DNA of 64,000 bases from Guptibacillus spartinae (GCF_028610625.1 NZ_JAQQWU010000004.1:186001-250000), one strand, 5' to 3'; shown: positions 25,457 to 33,957, counted from the stretch's first letter. Translations and numbers: made by a program. Notes: a model not told the origin generated them from the letters alone.

Positions 25457-25861
25457 ATGACATTATCATCGAACGCCGGCCTGATCGTCCTTCGTCTTGC
25501 GCTTGGCCTCATATTTACTGTTCATGGATTTGATAAGTTTGCAGGTGGGATCGAGAATACTGCAGGATTTTTTGAGAGCATTGGGATCAGTGGGGGATTA
25601 GCTTACGTCGTTGCTACGATTGAACTGATCGGAGGTATTCTCATGATCTTAGGACTAGGAACGCGTGTTGTCGCGGCATTTTTTATCGTCGTTATGCTTG
25701 GCGCGATTGTGACTGTAAAAAGCGGAACCGGATTTATTGGAGGCTATGAGCTTGATCTCGCGCTTCTTGGTATGTCACTTGCGCTCCTCATAAGCGGTGG
25801 CGGAACCATTTCTGTCGACAGCAAACTTTTTTCAAAAGAATCGAAAGGGGTACAAGGATAA
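25457..25861 (+). CDS. DoxX-family membrane protein
   Basis: 134 residues with four membrane helices. The opening LIVLRLALGLIFTVHGFDKFAGG and the later GGILMILGLGTRVVAAF match the DoxX domain (quinol-linked or redox-associated membrane proteins). AAAGGAG precedes the ATG. The stop codon overlaps the start of the DsbA-like gene (TAATG), so the two products are coupled. DoxX proteins often sit with thiol-oxidation genes. A role in delivering electrons from the DsbA-like protein to the quinone pool is inference. Confidence 0.85.
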   Translation: MTLSSNAGLIVLRLALGLIFTVHGFDKFAGGIENTAGFFESIGISGGLAYVVATIELIGGILMILGLGTRVVAAFFIVVMLGAIVTVKSGTGFIGGYELDLALLGMSLALLISGGGTISVDSKLFSKESKGVQG

Positions 25862-26538
25862 TGGCAAATTCGAAAAATAAAAAGAAGAACCCAACAACGA
25901 AGTCAAAAGCGTGGATGTACGGATTAGCGGCTGCGGTAGCTGTGGTGGTTGTCATTGTGATCGTAATGGCGAGCGGTTCTAATTCAAACGGATTGAGTGA
26001 AGAAGCAATGAACCAGCCTTTTCTTGGAGATGAAAAGGCCAAGGTGGAAGTGATTGAATTTGGTGATTACAAATGCCCTTACTGCAAAGCGTTCGAGCAA
26101 TCCTTCTTTCCACAAATTGATCAGGAGCTCATCCAAACAGGCGATATAAAATTTACGTTCATCAACTATCCGTTTATTAATGTGGATTCCAATCGCTCGG
26201 CGGAATTTGCCGAAGTCGTGTACCAAGAGCTGGGCAACGATGTTTTCTGGGAATTTCATCACTTAATGTACGAAAAGCAAACGGAAGGAACGGAGCAGGA
26301 GGATATTTATACAGGAGATTACCTCGTCGAAACGTTGAAAGAAATCACTGATGAAGAACAAGCAGAGCAAGTACTTACCGCATTTCAAGATGGTGCAGGA
26401 GAAGAGGCAGTGGAGTACGACCTGAAACGTGCGAAGGATCTAGACGTCAGCGGCACGCCTGTGCTATTCGTAAACGGTGAACCGTTTGAAGGGCAGACGA
26501 TCGAGGATTTGAAAGAAATGGTTGAGGAAGCGAAGTAG
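25861..26538 (+). CDS. DsbA-family thiol-disulfide oxidoreductase, membrane anchored
   Basis: 225 residues. An N-terminal basic stretch and one membrane helix (about 18-38) anchor it outside the cell. The thioredoxin-fold domain starts at about residue 52; FGDYKCPYCKAFEQ holds the active site C72-P-Y-C75, and SGTPVLFVNG contains the cis-proline loop. A helical insertion lies between (about 115-185). This is the BdbD-like DsbA type of Gram-positive bacteria, which oxidises secreted protein thiols. No BdbC/DsbB-like partner is adjacent; the DoxX protein may stand in (inference). Confidence 0.9.
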   Translation: MANSKNKKKNPTTKSKAWMYGLAAAVAVVVVIVIVMASGSNSNGLSEEAMNQPFLGDEKAKVEVIEFGDYKCPYCKAFEQSFFPQIDQELIQTGDIKFTFINYPFINVDSNRSAEFAEVVYQELGNDVFWEFHHLMYEKQTEGTEQEDIYTGDYLVETLKEITDEEQAEQVLTAFQDGAGEEAVEYDLKRAKDLDVSGTPVLFVNGEPFEGQTIEDLKEMVEEAK

Positions 26539-26550
26539 GGATAGATAATA

Positions 26551-26597
26551 GAAGCTGTTAGTGGTTCACCTTGTGTGAGTCACTGACGGCTTTTTTT
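26551..26597 (+). terminator. Intrinsic terminator after the DsbA-like gene
   Basis: A long imperfect stem (AGCTGTTAGTGGTTCAC against GTGAGTCACTGACGGCT) is followed by seven T. Confidence 0.85.
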
Positions 26598-26658
26598 GTG
26601 AAGTACAAATGGATATGTGATGTAAATATTGTACAATTGAAAGTGAGGGAGAAGGGCA

Positions 26659-26730
26659 GGGGGTCAGGCTCGAGCCTGACCCCCTCAAATGACAAAACGT
26701 AAAAAGTGTTCCTCCTACAGGGACGCTTTT
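26659..26730. repeat. GGGGTCAGG palindrome plus hairpin (copy h)
   Basis: The palindrome (26659-26684) is followed by ATGACAAAA and a hairpin AAAAGTGTTCC / GGGACGCTTTT closed with G-U pairs. The gap 26539-26857 holds only the terminator, this copy and the next copy. Confidence 0.85.
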
Positions 26731-26800
26731 CAGATTGTATAAAAGCACTCAGTGCTTCGAAGCCTTATGAGTAGAGGGTTTTAAGGGATTGGTAAAGTAA

Positions 26801-26824
26801 GGGGTCAGGTTCGAACCTGACCCC
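26801..26824. repeat. GGGGTCAGG palindrome in a 5' leader (copy i)
   Basis: Arms GGGGTCAGG / CCTGACCCC with centre TTCGAA, 33 bp before the response-regulator start codon. No terminator hairpin follows. Confidence 0.87.
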
Positions 26825-26857
26825 ATCAAAGAACAAACCAAAGTGAGGTGCTTATAG

Positions 26858-27547
26858 TTGAAACTTTTAATGGTTGAAGATGATAAAACGATTGCGACAG
26901 GGCTTGAATATTCTTTGCAAAACGAGGGGTATGAGACGATTGTTTGCCATGATGCTGAATCGGCAAGGAACGTGCTTACGGAGCAATTACATAAAATCGA
27001 TTTGTGCTTATTTGATTTATCCTTACCAGATGGGAGTGGGTATGATCTGTGTGAGTTTGTGAAGAAACGTCGGGACGTTCCGGTTATTTTTCTGACAGCC
27101 TTTGATGATGAAGTGAATGTGGTGATGGGTCTTGATATGGGGGCGGATGATTACATCACAAAGCCGTTTCGCATTCGTGAGCTGCTTTCACGAATTAAGT
27201 CGGTGTTGCGTCGTTACAGTAAGCAGCCACAGCCACAGTCAACAAACATCATTACGATCGAAGATATTCGGATCAATATGCTCGAAGGGAAGGTATACAA
27301 AAAAGGAGAGGAAGTGCTCCTCACGGCTCTCGAGTACAGGCTTTTCCTTATTTTCGCCAATCATGTTGGCCAAGTTTTAACGAGAAATCAGCTACTAGAG
27401 CGGATCTGGGATGTGGCTGGTGATTTTGTGAACGACAATACGTTAACAGTTTACATTAAGCGTCTCCGAGAAAAGCTGGAGGACAACGCACAAAGCCCAA
27501 AAATCATTAAAACCGTTCGTGGTTTAGGGTATAAGGTGGGTGATTAA
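26858..27547 (+). CDS. OmpR/PhoB-family response regulator
   Basis: 229 residues from TTG 26858 (GAGGTG about 8 nt upstream). The receiver domain has the acidic pocket EDD (7-9), the phosphoacceptor Asp53 (LFDLSLPDGSG) and the KPF lysine motif (ITKPF). The C-terminal winged-helix domain (about 130-229) has LLTALEYRLFLIFANH and TLTVYIKRLREKLED...IKTVRGLGYK. It is coupled to the kinase gene downstream. An array of 11-bp-spaced boxes before the ABC genes is its probable target. Confidence 0.93.
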   Translation: MKLLMVEDDKTIATGLEYSLQNEGYETIVCHDAESARNVLTEQLHKIDLCLFDLSLPDGSGYDLCEFVKKRRDVPVIFLTAFDDEVNVVMGLDMGADDYITKPFRIRELLSRIKSVLRRYSKQPQPQSTNIITIEDIRINMLEGKVYKKGEEVLLTALEYRLFLIFANHVGQVLTRNQLLERIWDVAGDFVNDNTLTVYIKRLREKLEDNAQSPKIIKTVRGLGYKVGD

Positions 27548-27548
27548 G

Positions 27549-28553
27549 GTGTGGCGTAATCGTGAAATTCAACTTTTTATTCTCATTCTTTCAGGGATTA
27601 TTGTGCTCGCCACCGTACTTGCTGCGTTTACACTCTCTGTTAGCGCGGCGCTCTTCACCTTCATTACTTCGATCCTGCTTGTCGGTAGCTTTGTGCTTTT
27701 CACAAGATGGCGCTACCGCGAAATTGAGCAGCTTTCGGGCTACTTAAGGCAAATTAGTAATGGCGATTACACCTTAGATGTCAGAAACAATCATGAGGGC
27801 GAGCTTAGCATTTTAAAGAATGACATTTATAAAGTGACCATGATGCTCTCAGAGCAGCACGGCCATTTACAGGAAGACAAAGTGAAACTAATGAACGCCA
27901 TATCAGACATTTCTCATCAGCTTAAAACCCCGCTGACTTCCATGCTGGTGATGGTGGATTTAGTGAGTGATCCGAATTTAGATGAGAAGAAGCGGGTCGA
28001 ATTCACGACGAACATTCGCGTTCAATTAGAAAGAATTGAATGGCTCGTTTCTTCTTTATTAAAATTATCGAAGATCGATGCCGGGACAATTACGTTTAAA
28101 CAAGAGCACATTTCTCCGCGCCAGGTGATCCAGAAGGCCGTTCAGCCTATCCTCATTCCAGTCGATATTAAACAGCAAACTCTCACGATCACGGGAGATG
28201 ACGCGGTCTCGTTTGTTGGTGATTTCAATTGGACGGCTGAGGCGCTCCTAAATATATTGAAAAACTGCGTCGAGCATACCAAAGAAGGAGGAACGATTGC
28301 CATCTCCTATACCGATAATCCGCTCTATACAGAAATGACGATTGCTGACAATGGAGACGGCATTCCGAAAGAAGATCTCCCATATATTTTTAAGCGGTTT
28401 TACAGGGGAAAGAACGCTGGTGATGACAGTGTTGGCATCGGTCTTGCGATGGCATATAGCATTGTGACAAGCCAGAATGGTGATATTGAAGTAAAAAGTG
28501 AGAAAGGCGCAGGCACCGAGTTTACGATCAAGTTTTACAAGCAAGTGGTTTAA
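27549..28553 (+). CDS. Sensor histidine kinase, short intramembrane-sensing type
   Basis: About 334 residues. GTG 27549 has AAGGTGG 8-9 nt upstream; GTG 27540 overlaps that site. Two membrane helices (about 9-30 and 34-53) are joined by only a few residues, so there is almost no extracellular sensor. A HAMP-like linker, the HisKA box SHQLKTPLTSM (His near residue 123) and the HATPase motifs (NCVEHT N-box, DNGDGIP, GIGLAMA) follow. Kinases of this form next to ABC exporters usually respond to envelope-active antibiotics, sometimes through the transporter itself. The ligand is not evident. Confidence 0.9.
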   Translation: MWRNREIQLFILILSGIIVLATVLAAFTLSVSAALFTFITSILLVGSFVLFTRWRYREIEQLSGYLRQISNGDYTLDVRNNHEGELSILKNDIYKVTMMLSEQHGHLQEDKVKLMNAISDISHQLKTPLTSMLVMVDLVSDPNLDEKKRVEFTTNIRVQLERIEWLVSSLLKLSKIDAGTITFKQEHISPRQVIQKAVQPILIPVDIKQQTLTITGDDAVSFVGDFNWTAEALLNILKNCVEHTKEGGTIAISYTDNPLYTEMTIADNGDGIPKEDLPYIFKRFYRGKNAGDDSVGIGLAMAYSIVTSQNGDIEVKSEKGAGTEFTIKFYKQVV

Positions 28554-28563
28554 AAAGAGCCAG

Positions 28564-28603
28564 GTGACCAAACTGTCACTTAAGAGTCACTTTACCGTCA
28601 TTT
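28564..28603 (+). promoter_or_regulatory. Four boxes at exact 11-bp spacing before the ABC operon
   Basis: GTGACCA (28564), GTCACTT (28575), GTCACTT (28586) and GTCATTT (28597) recur every 11 bp, one helical turn, as OmpR-family regulators require. A TAGACT -10 lies at 28612-28617 with no good -35, consistent with activation by the adjacent response regulator. Confidence 0.6.
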
Positions 28604-28649
28604 TAGGCAGATAGACTAAAGGTACAACAAATTAATGGGGGAATCTGCA

Positions 28650-29333
28650 ATGGATATTTTAAAAATAGAAAATCTGTCTAAAGTGTACGGTAAAGGAGAA
28701 ACGGCCGTGAAGGCGCTCGATGATGTCTCGTTTACAGTCAAAAAAGGAGAATTTGTGGTCATTATTGGGCCATCTGGTTCAGGAAAATCAACGTTGCTGC
28801 ATTTGCTTGGCGGTGTGGATCGACCGACAAGCGGCAATGTTCTTGTTGATAACACAAATATTTATGAGCTAGATGAAACGCAGCTGGCCATTTTTAGAAG
28901 AAGACAAATTGGACTGATTTATCAATTTTATAACTTAATCCCAATCTTATCTGTCGAAGAAAATATTACTCTTCCCATGCTATTAGACGAACATAAAGTT
29001 GATCCGAAACAGCTGGAGAATATCGTCAACACGCTTGGCCTGCAAAATCGACTGGGCCATTTGCCAAACCAGTTATCTGGAGGACAGCAGCAGCGGGTTT
29101 CCATTGGAAGAGCGCTCATTAGTAATCCGTCGATTATGCTCGCGGATGAGCCGACCGGAAATCTGGATAGTCAAAACAGCAGCGAAATTATGGAATTACT
29201 GAAAATGTTTAATAAAACGTATAATCAAACGCTGATTGTCATTACACATGATGAACGCATCGCGTTGCAAGCTGATCGCGTTATTTCCATTGAAGATGGA
29301 AGGATTGCCAAAGACGAGGTGATTCGTCCATGA
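28650..29333 (+). CDS. ABC transporter ATP-binding protein (LolD/MacB/SalX type)
   Basis: 227 residues from ATG 28650 (GGGGGA 7 nt upstream); ATG 28635 is an alternative. Walker A is GPSGSGKST (40-48), the Q-loop is in IYQFYNLIP, the signature motif is LSGGQQQR, and Walker B is IMLADEPTGN followed by THDE. This subfamily powers FtsX-like permeases. The stop overlaps the permease start by 4 bp (ATGA). Confidence 0.94.
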   Translation: MDILKIENLSKVYGKGETAVKALDDVSFTVKKGEFVVIIGPSGSGKSTLLHLLGGVDRPTSGNVLVDNTNIYELDETQLAIFRRRQIGLIYQFYNLIPILSVEENITLPMLLDEHKVDPKQLENIVNTLGLQNRLGHLPNQLSGGQQQRVSIGRALISNPSIMLADEPTGNLDSQNSSEIMELLKMFNKTYNQTLIVITHDERIALQADRVISIEDGRIAKDEVIRP

Positions 29334-31912
29334 ACATCGTCAACAAATTAACTGTCAGGCATTTAAAAGAAAACAAGAGGCGGACGCTCGTGACGATCAT
29401 TGGCGTCATTATTTCTGTCGCGATGGTGACAGCGGTCGCCACGCTTGGCGTCTCATTCATGGATCTCCTGCAACGACAGTCGATCGCCACCGACGGCGAA
29501 TGGCACGTCCAATATAAAAACGTCGATACGGATCAAATTGAGGCGATTGAAAGTGACGAAGCGACCAGTCGTTTGATTCTTGCCAATGATTTAGGGTATG
29601 CCGAATTAGACAAACCACAAAATGAAAGCAAGCCTTATTTATTTATTAAAGAATACAATGAGCAAGGATTTAACAACTTTCCAATCGAAATTAGCGAAGG
29701 ACGCTTGCCAAAAAATGACAATGAAATTGTCTTGTCGGAAGATATTGCCGCAAACTCTGGCATGAAAAAAGGCATTGGCGATCAGCTTACGTTAGACATC
29801 GGGGAACGTCAGATGGAAGGCGAGGCACAGCCGTTTTCTCAAAATGATCCATTGCAAAAGGATGTGGAAGGCACAAGTGAGGCATTTGAAAAAAAGGAAT
29901 CAAAGACGTACACCATTGTAGGAACAATGAAACGTCCTACATGGGAACAACCGTGGGCACCTGGTTATACAGCGATTAGTTACGTCGACCAAAACCTCAT
30001 GAATAGCAAGGATACCGTTAATGCCGTTGTGATCTTGAACAAAGTGAAACGATCTCTTTATGAACATGCAGAAACGCTTGCGAAACAAAACAATATTGAA
30101 AACGTCACGTTCAATGATGAACTGCTTCGCTACTATGGCGTGACGGATAATGATAACCTCTTAAAAACAATGCTCCTGTTATCAGGTATTATTATGGCTG
30201 TCATCATTATTGGGTCCGTGGCGTTGATTTACAATGCATTTGCGATTAGCGTTTCCGAACGCTCTAGACATTTAGGCATGCTGTCGAGTGTTGGAGCAAC
30301 GAAACGTCAAAAGCAAACTTCGGTCTTTTTTGAAGGAGCGATGATTGGCTTAATCAGTATTCCGCTTGGTATTCTTGCTGGACTTGCTGGAATAGCGGCT
30401 ACGTTCATGTTCATTAACGGATTTCTCGATGGAGCTCTCGGCATTTCCGAGAAGTTTCGAGTCGTCGTGACACCGCTATCCATTCTCATCGCCTGCGTGA
30501 TTTCAATCATCACGATCTTTATTTCATCCTATTTACCAGCTCGAAAAGCATCAAAGATTTCTGCCATTGATGCCATTCGACAAACGCAGGATATCAAGCT
30601 AACTGGAAAAACTGTCAAAACGTCAAAGCTGGTTCGAAAATTATTTGGAATTGAAGCGGAAATCGGCTTAAAGAATTTAAAACGGAATAAAAGAAGGTAT
30701 CAGGTGACCGTGTTTTCACTTGTGATCAGCATTATCCTGTTCTTATCTGTGTCCTATTTTACGTCGAATTTAGAAAAATCAGTTGAGCTATCTCAGCAAA
30801 ACATTAATTTTGATATTCAAGTATGGGGAAGCGGAGTAGATGAAAGGGACCTTGAGCCTTATACAAGACTTAAGAATATAACGAAATCTAGCATCATGAA
30901 AGAATTGAGCGTCAACACGTATGTCGATCAAGACGCGATCCCTGAAGCTTTAAAAGAAAATGTTCCGCAGGATGAGAGCCTTCTCAAGGATGGAAAATAT
31001 CCATATTACATGGTTTTGCATGGATTGGAAGAGCAAAGTTTTCAGGACTATGCGAAAAAAGTTGGCGTTGATGCAGAGGAGCTCAAGGCTTCAGAGAAAC
31101 CAACTGGCATTGTCATTAAGACCATCTCTTATTTGGATCAAGAGACAGGTCAATTTAAGGAAAGCAAGTCTATTAACATTGAAGCTGGAGAAAGCATCGA
31201 CCTATATACGATGAACTATGAAACAGAAGAAGAAACGTTCCGGAACAAAGTCGAGGTTGGCGCGTTAACAGATGAGGTGCCAATGGGAGTGAGTACGACG
31301 AGCGCCGGTGGAGTTGACGTCATTGTGTCTGAGGAAACAATGAATCAGTTGATCGATAAAGACCTCCAAGAAGACGTCCAAACTTACCTCTACATGAATA
31401 GCTCAGATCCAATGGCAACACAAGAAGCGATTGAAGATGAGAAAGGAACGAATCTGAGTGTCTATAATGTTTTCCAAAGTAGACAGCGTGACAAGCAGAT
31501 GATTCTGTTTATGTCGGTGTTCACATATGGCTTTATTTCGTTAATTTCCCTGATCTCTATCGCAAATATTTTCAATACGATTTCGACAAGCATTTCTCTG
31601 CGTAAGCGAGAATTCGCGATGCTAAAGTCCGTCGGGATGACCCCCAAAGGGTTCAATAAAATGATGAACTATGAAAGCATCTTCTATGGCATGAAAGCAA
31701 TCCTCTACGGAATTCCAATCAGCATTGCTCTCATGTTCCTGATGTACCTCTCATTTAGAAGTACGTTTGTCTATGGGTTCACCCTTCCATGGATGAGTCT
31801 TCTCTTCGTTATCATCGCGATCTTCATCATCGTCGGAGCCGCCATGTTCTATTCGATTAAGAAATTAGAGAAGAACAATATTGTGGATACGTTAAAGCAG
31901 GAGAATGTGTAA
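29330..31912 (+). CDS. ABC transporter permease with two FtsX domains
   Basis: 860 residues. One N-terminal helix (about 18-40) leads to a large extracellular domain, then three helices of the first FtsX domain (about 275-415; AISVSERSRHLGMLSSVGATKRQ). After a second N-helix (about 460) and a second extracellular domain comes the second FtsX domain (about 725-850; SISLRKREFAMLKSVGMTPKGF). This is the SalY/YknZ-like duplicated design, not the ten-helix BceB design. With the ABC protein it should extrude or detach a peptide or lipid-active compound, probably conferring resistance to the signal sensed by the adjacent kinase (inference). Confidence 0.9.
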   Translation: MNIVNKLTVRHLKENKRRTLVTIIGVIISVAMVTAVATLGVSFMDLLQRQSIATDGEWHVQYKNVDTDQIEAIESDEATSRLILANDLGYAELDKPQNESKPYLFIKEYNEQGFNNFPIEISEGRLPKNDNEIVLSEDIAANSGMKKGIGDQLTLDIGERQMEGEAQPFSQNDPLQKDVEGTSEAFEKKESKTYTIVGTMKRPTWEQPWAPGYTAISYVDQNLMNSKDTVNAVVILNKVKRSLYEHAETLAKQNNIENVTFNDELLRYYGVTDNDNLLKTMLLLSGIIMAVIIIGSVALIYNAFAISVSERSRHLGMLSSVGATKRQKQTSVFFEGAMIGLISIPLGILAGLAGIAATFMFINGFLDGALGISEKFRVVVTPLSILIACVISIITIFISSYLPARKASKISAIDAIRQTQDIKLTGKTVKTSKLVRKLFGIEAEIGLKNLKRNKRRYQVTVFSLVISIILFLSVSYFTSNLEKSVELSQQNINFDIQVWGSGVDERDLEPYTRLKNITKSSIMKELSVNTYVDQDAIPEALKENVPQDESLLKDGKYPYYMVLHGLEEQSFQDYAKKVGVDAEELKASEKPTGIVIKTISYLDQETGQFKESKSINIEAGESIDLYTMNYETEEETFRNKVEVGALTDEVPMGVSTTSAGGVDVIVSEETMNQLIDKDLQEDVQTYLYMNSSDPMATQEAIEDEKGTNLSVYNVFQSRQRDKQMILFMSVFTYGFISLISLISIANIFNTISTSISLRKREFAMLKSVGMTPKGFNKMMNYESIFYGMKAILYGIPISIALMFLMYLSFRSTFVYGFTLPWMSLLFVIIAIFIIVGAAMFYSIKKLEKNNIVDTLKQENV

Positions 31913-31928
31913 GTATTTTATTGAGTGG

Positions 31929-32010
31929 TGGGGTCAGGCTCGAGCCTGACCCCACAAAAAGACAAAAGCAGCAAAAGTGTCCTCGATGCAAAGACACTTT
32001 TGCTGCTTTT
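31929..32010. repeat. GGGGTCAGG palindrome plus strong terminator (copy j)
   Basis: The palindrome (31929-31954; outer T/A pair added) is followed by AAAAAGACAAA and a 15-bp stem, AGCAGCAAAAGTGTC against GACACTTTTGCTGCT, then T residues. It would terminate the permease transcript. Confidence 0.9.
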
Positions 32011-32074
32011 TGCATGGACGAAATTCCCTTCGAAGCGATGACAGAGAGAGGTGATCGATGTGAACGAAAACGAA

Positions 32075-32100
32075 GGGGGTCAGGCTCGAATCTGACCCCC
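32075..32100. repeat. GGGGTCAGG palindrome with one substitution (copy k)
   Basis: GGGGGTCAGG-CTCGAA-TCTGACCCCC; one right-arm C has become T. It lies 74 bp after copy j and 44 bp before the ferritin-like gene. Confidence 0.85.
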
Positions 32101-32144
32101 CTCCCATATACTGTGCCTATCACATCCCCAAAAGGAGTTCGATC

Positions 32145-32555
32145 ATGTACCCATACTATCGCACCCTCGAAGAAGACATTGCGACGGCCATTAACGGAGA
32201 ATATAGCGCCATTCAGTGTTACAAAAAGTTAGCTCAGCTCGCTCCAAATGAAACGGAGCGAAATCGTATCCTTGAAATACGAAAAGACGAGAAAAGACAC
32301 TTTAAATTGTTCAAGTCCATTTACACCCAACTGACGGGTCAAGAGCCTTCCCCTCAGCTAACCGAGGAATGTCCGACAAACTATTGGGCGGGCCTTGATG
32401 CCTCTCTGAACGATGAGCAAAACGCAGCCGATTTCTATCGAAGAGTGGCCGATCAAACGAATAATCCTTTTATCAAAGAGGCCTTTACTGGAGCAGCTTT
32501 AGATGAGCAAAACCATGCTGTCTGGTTTTTGTATTTCTTAACGAAGAGAAGATAG
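32145..32555 (+). CDS. Ferritin-like domain protein (YhjR-like)
   Basis: 136 residues, all-helical. The helix motifs INGEYSAIQCYKKL, IRKDEKRHFKLF, LNDEQNAADFYRRV and ALDEQNHAVWF supply the two ExxH-type diiron half-sites of rubrerythrin-like four-helix bundles. AAAGGAG precedes the ATG. B. subtilis YhjR is similar in length and pattern and is linked to sporulation; the biochemical activity is not established. It stands alone between repeat copies. Confidence 0.8.
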   Translation: MYPYYRTLEEDIATAINGEYSAIQCYKKLAQLAPNETERNRILEIRKDEKRHFKLFKSIYTQLTGQEPSPQLTEECPTNYWAGLDASLNDEQNAADFYRRVADQTNNPFIKEAFTGAALDEQNHAVWFLYFLTKRR

Positions 32556-32570
32556 TAAGAAAGTCGTGCG

Positions 32571-32605
32571 GTGCCAGGGAGGAGCCTGACCCCCAAAAAA
32601 GACAA
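32571..32605. repeat. Decayed copy of the palindrome family (copy l)
   Basis: The right arm (GAGCCTGACCCCC) and the AAAAAAGACAA motif are intact; the left arm reads GTGCCAGGGAG and has lost the symmetry. It lies 15 bp after the ferritin-like gene. Confidence 0.55.
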
Positions 32606-32608
32606 CAG

Positions 32609-32637
32609 TTCCCCCCACTCAGACAATCATGTATAAT
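32609..32637 (+). promoter_or_regulatory. Promoter of the cobalamin operon
   Basis: A perfect TATAAT at 32632-32637 with a weak -35 (TTCCCC) 17 nt upstream. The riboswitch begins about 29 nt after the -10. Confidence 0.6.
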
Positions 32638-32665
32638 GAACGTGTTACGAAATTTCATAGTGATC

Positions 32666-32826
32666 GATTCAGGTGTCTTTTCAATAAAGACTTAATAGGG
32701 AAGCTGGTGCAATTCCAGCGCGGTCCCGCCACTGTAAATGGTCGCTTGCTGCAGCATCCACTGTTCGCACAACGAATGGGAAGGAGCAGCACGCGATAAC
32801 CATGAGCCAGGAGACCTGCCTGAATC
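32666..32826 (+). ncRNA. Cobalamin (AdoCbl-type) riboswitch aptamer
   Basis: All core segments of the B12-box class are present in order: AATAGGGAA, GGTGCAATTCC, GCGGTCCCGCCACTGTAAA, then GAGCCAGGAGACCTGCC. P1 is formed by GATTCAGG (32666-32673) and CCTGAATC (32819-32826). It controls the salvage operon, with binding of adenosylcobalamin expected to lower expression. Confidence 0.95.
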
Positions 32827-32903
32827 AAGCGCGAACAGCCTACGAGGATAGGGATGTGCGAACGGATTCAGGTGCCTTTATGGACCGTTACTTCCATTCG
32901 ACC

Positions 32904-32936
32904 ATCTTCATGCCCTCCGGCGTGGGGATTTTTTTT
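32904..32936 (+). terminator. Riboswitch-controlled intrinsic terminator
   Basis: ATCTTCATGCC and GGCGTGGGGAT can form an 11-bp stem with three G-U pairs around CTCC, followed by a run of seven or eight T, 38 bp before the btuF start codon. Segments between the aptamer and this stem can pair back into the aptamer and may act as the switching sequence. Confidence 0.7.
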
Positions 32937-32973
32937 AGTTTAGAGACATCACACTACAGGAGGAGAAACACAC

Positions 32974-33957
32974 ATGAAAAAGCTTTATTCACTACTCGTT
33001 TTCCTTTTTCTCGTGACAGGCATCATCGCAGGTTGCGGTGCAAACGAGGAAAACAGTGCAACAAATGATGGAACTGCTTCAACGGAACAAGCTGAATCTA
33101 CAAAAGATAGCGCTTTCCCGGTAACCATTACCGATGCGCTCGATGAGGAAGTCACGATCGAGAAAGATCCTGAGAAAATCGTCTCCCTCATTCCAAGTAA
33201 CGCGGAAATTCTCTTCGACCTTGGCGCAGGAGAAGAAGTAGTCGGTGTTTCTGATTTTGCGAACTATCCCGAAGAAACGGCTGACATTGAAAAAATTGGC
33301 GGCATGGAATTTAACGTTGAAAAAATCATTTCACTGAAGCCGGATCTTGTACTTGCCCACGGCTCAAGCGCGCATAACTCAGAAGCCGGTCTTCAACAGC
33401 TTCGAGACGCAGGTATCACTGTTCTCGTTGTGAACGACGCGACAAGCTTTGACGGCGTGTATGATTCGATCGAAATGATTGGACAAGCTACAGGAGAAAC
33501 CGAACAAGCTGAAACAACCATTAGTGACATGAAGCAGCAGCTTGAAGACATTCAAGCAAAAGCGGAAAGCATCAGCGAAGACGATGAGAAAAACGTCTTT
33601 GTTGAAGTTGCACCTGCACCGGAGATCTTCTCCCCAGGAAAAAACACGTTCATGGATGACATGCTGACAATGATTCACGCCAAGAACGTGACGCATGACC
33701 AGGACGGCTGGAATCAAATTGATCAAGAAGCGATCATTAAAGCAAACCCAGACGTGATCATCACAACGTACGGTTATTATACAGAGAATCCGATCAAGCA
33801 AGTGTTAAGCCGCGACGGCTGGCAGGACGTAACGGCTGTGAAAGAAGAGCAGGTTGTCGATGTGCACTCTGACCTCGTGACGCGCTCAGGCCCTCGTCTT
33901 GTTGAAGGAGTAGAGGAACTTGCAAAAGCGGTTTACCCGGATGTTTTTGCTGAATAA
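32974..33957 (+). CDS. btuF: Corrinoid ABC transporter substrate-binding lipoprotein
   Basis: 327 residues. The signal peptide ends in a lipobox (GIIAG-C21), and a Ser/Thr/Glu-rich tether follows. The periplasmic-binding fold of the BtuF/FhuD type runs from about 45 (IVSLIPSNAEILFDLGAGEEVVGVSDF) to the end. AGGAGG lies 9-10 nt before the ATG. It should capture cobalamin or cobinamide outside the membrane and deliver it to BtuCD. The B12 riboswitch upstream and the corrinoid genes downstream decide between vitamin B12 and iron-siderophore, which this family cannot tell by motif alone. Confidence 0.92.
   Translation: MKKLYSLLVFLFLVTGIIAGCGANEENSATNDGTASTEQAESTKDSAFPVTITDALDEEVTIEKDPEKIVSLIPSNAEILFDLGAGEEVVGVSDFANYPEETADIEKIGGMEFNVEKIISLKPDLVLAHGSSAHNSEAGLQQLRDAGITVLVVNDATSFDGVYDSIEMIGQATGETEQAETTISDMKQQLEDIQAKAESISEDDEKNVFVEVAPAPEIFSPGKNTFMDDMLTMIHAKNVTHDQDGWNQIDQEAIIKANPDVIITTYGYYTENPIKQVLSRDGWQDVTAVKEEQVVDVHSDLVTRSGPRLVEGVEELAKAVYPDVFAE

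Noticed and set aside
29330-31912. BceB-type bacitracin permease
   Set aside because: The protein has two complete FtsX domains and two extracellular domains in 860 residues, unlike the ten-helix BceB layout, so a Bce module was not claimed.
31921-32232. Open frames containing [16 protein letters not shown] or RGSGSNLTP peptides, also at 11237-11443, 44815-45081 and 50895-51122
   Set aside because: These peptides are the three-frame translations of the GGGGTCAGG palindrome. The frames lack start sites and families and are by-products of the repeat.
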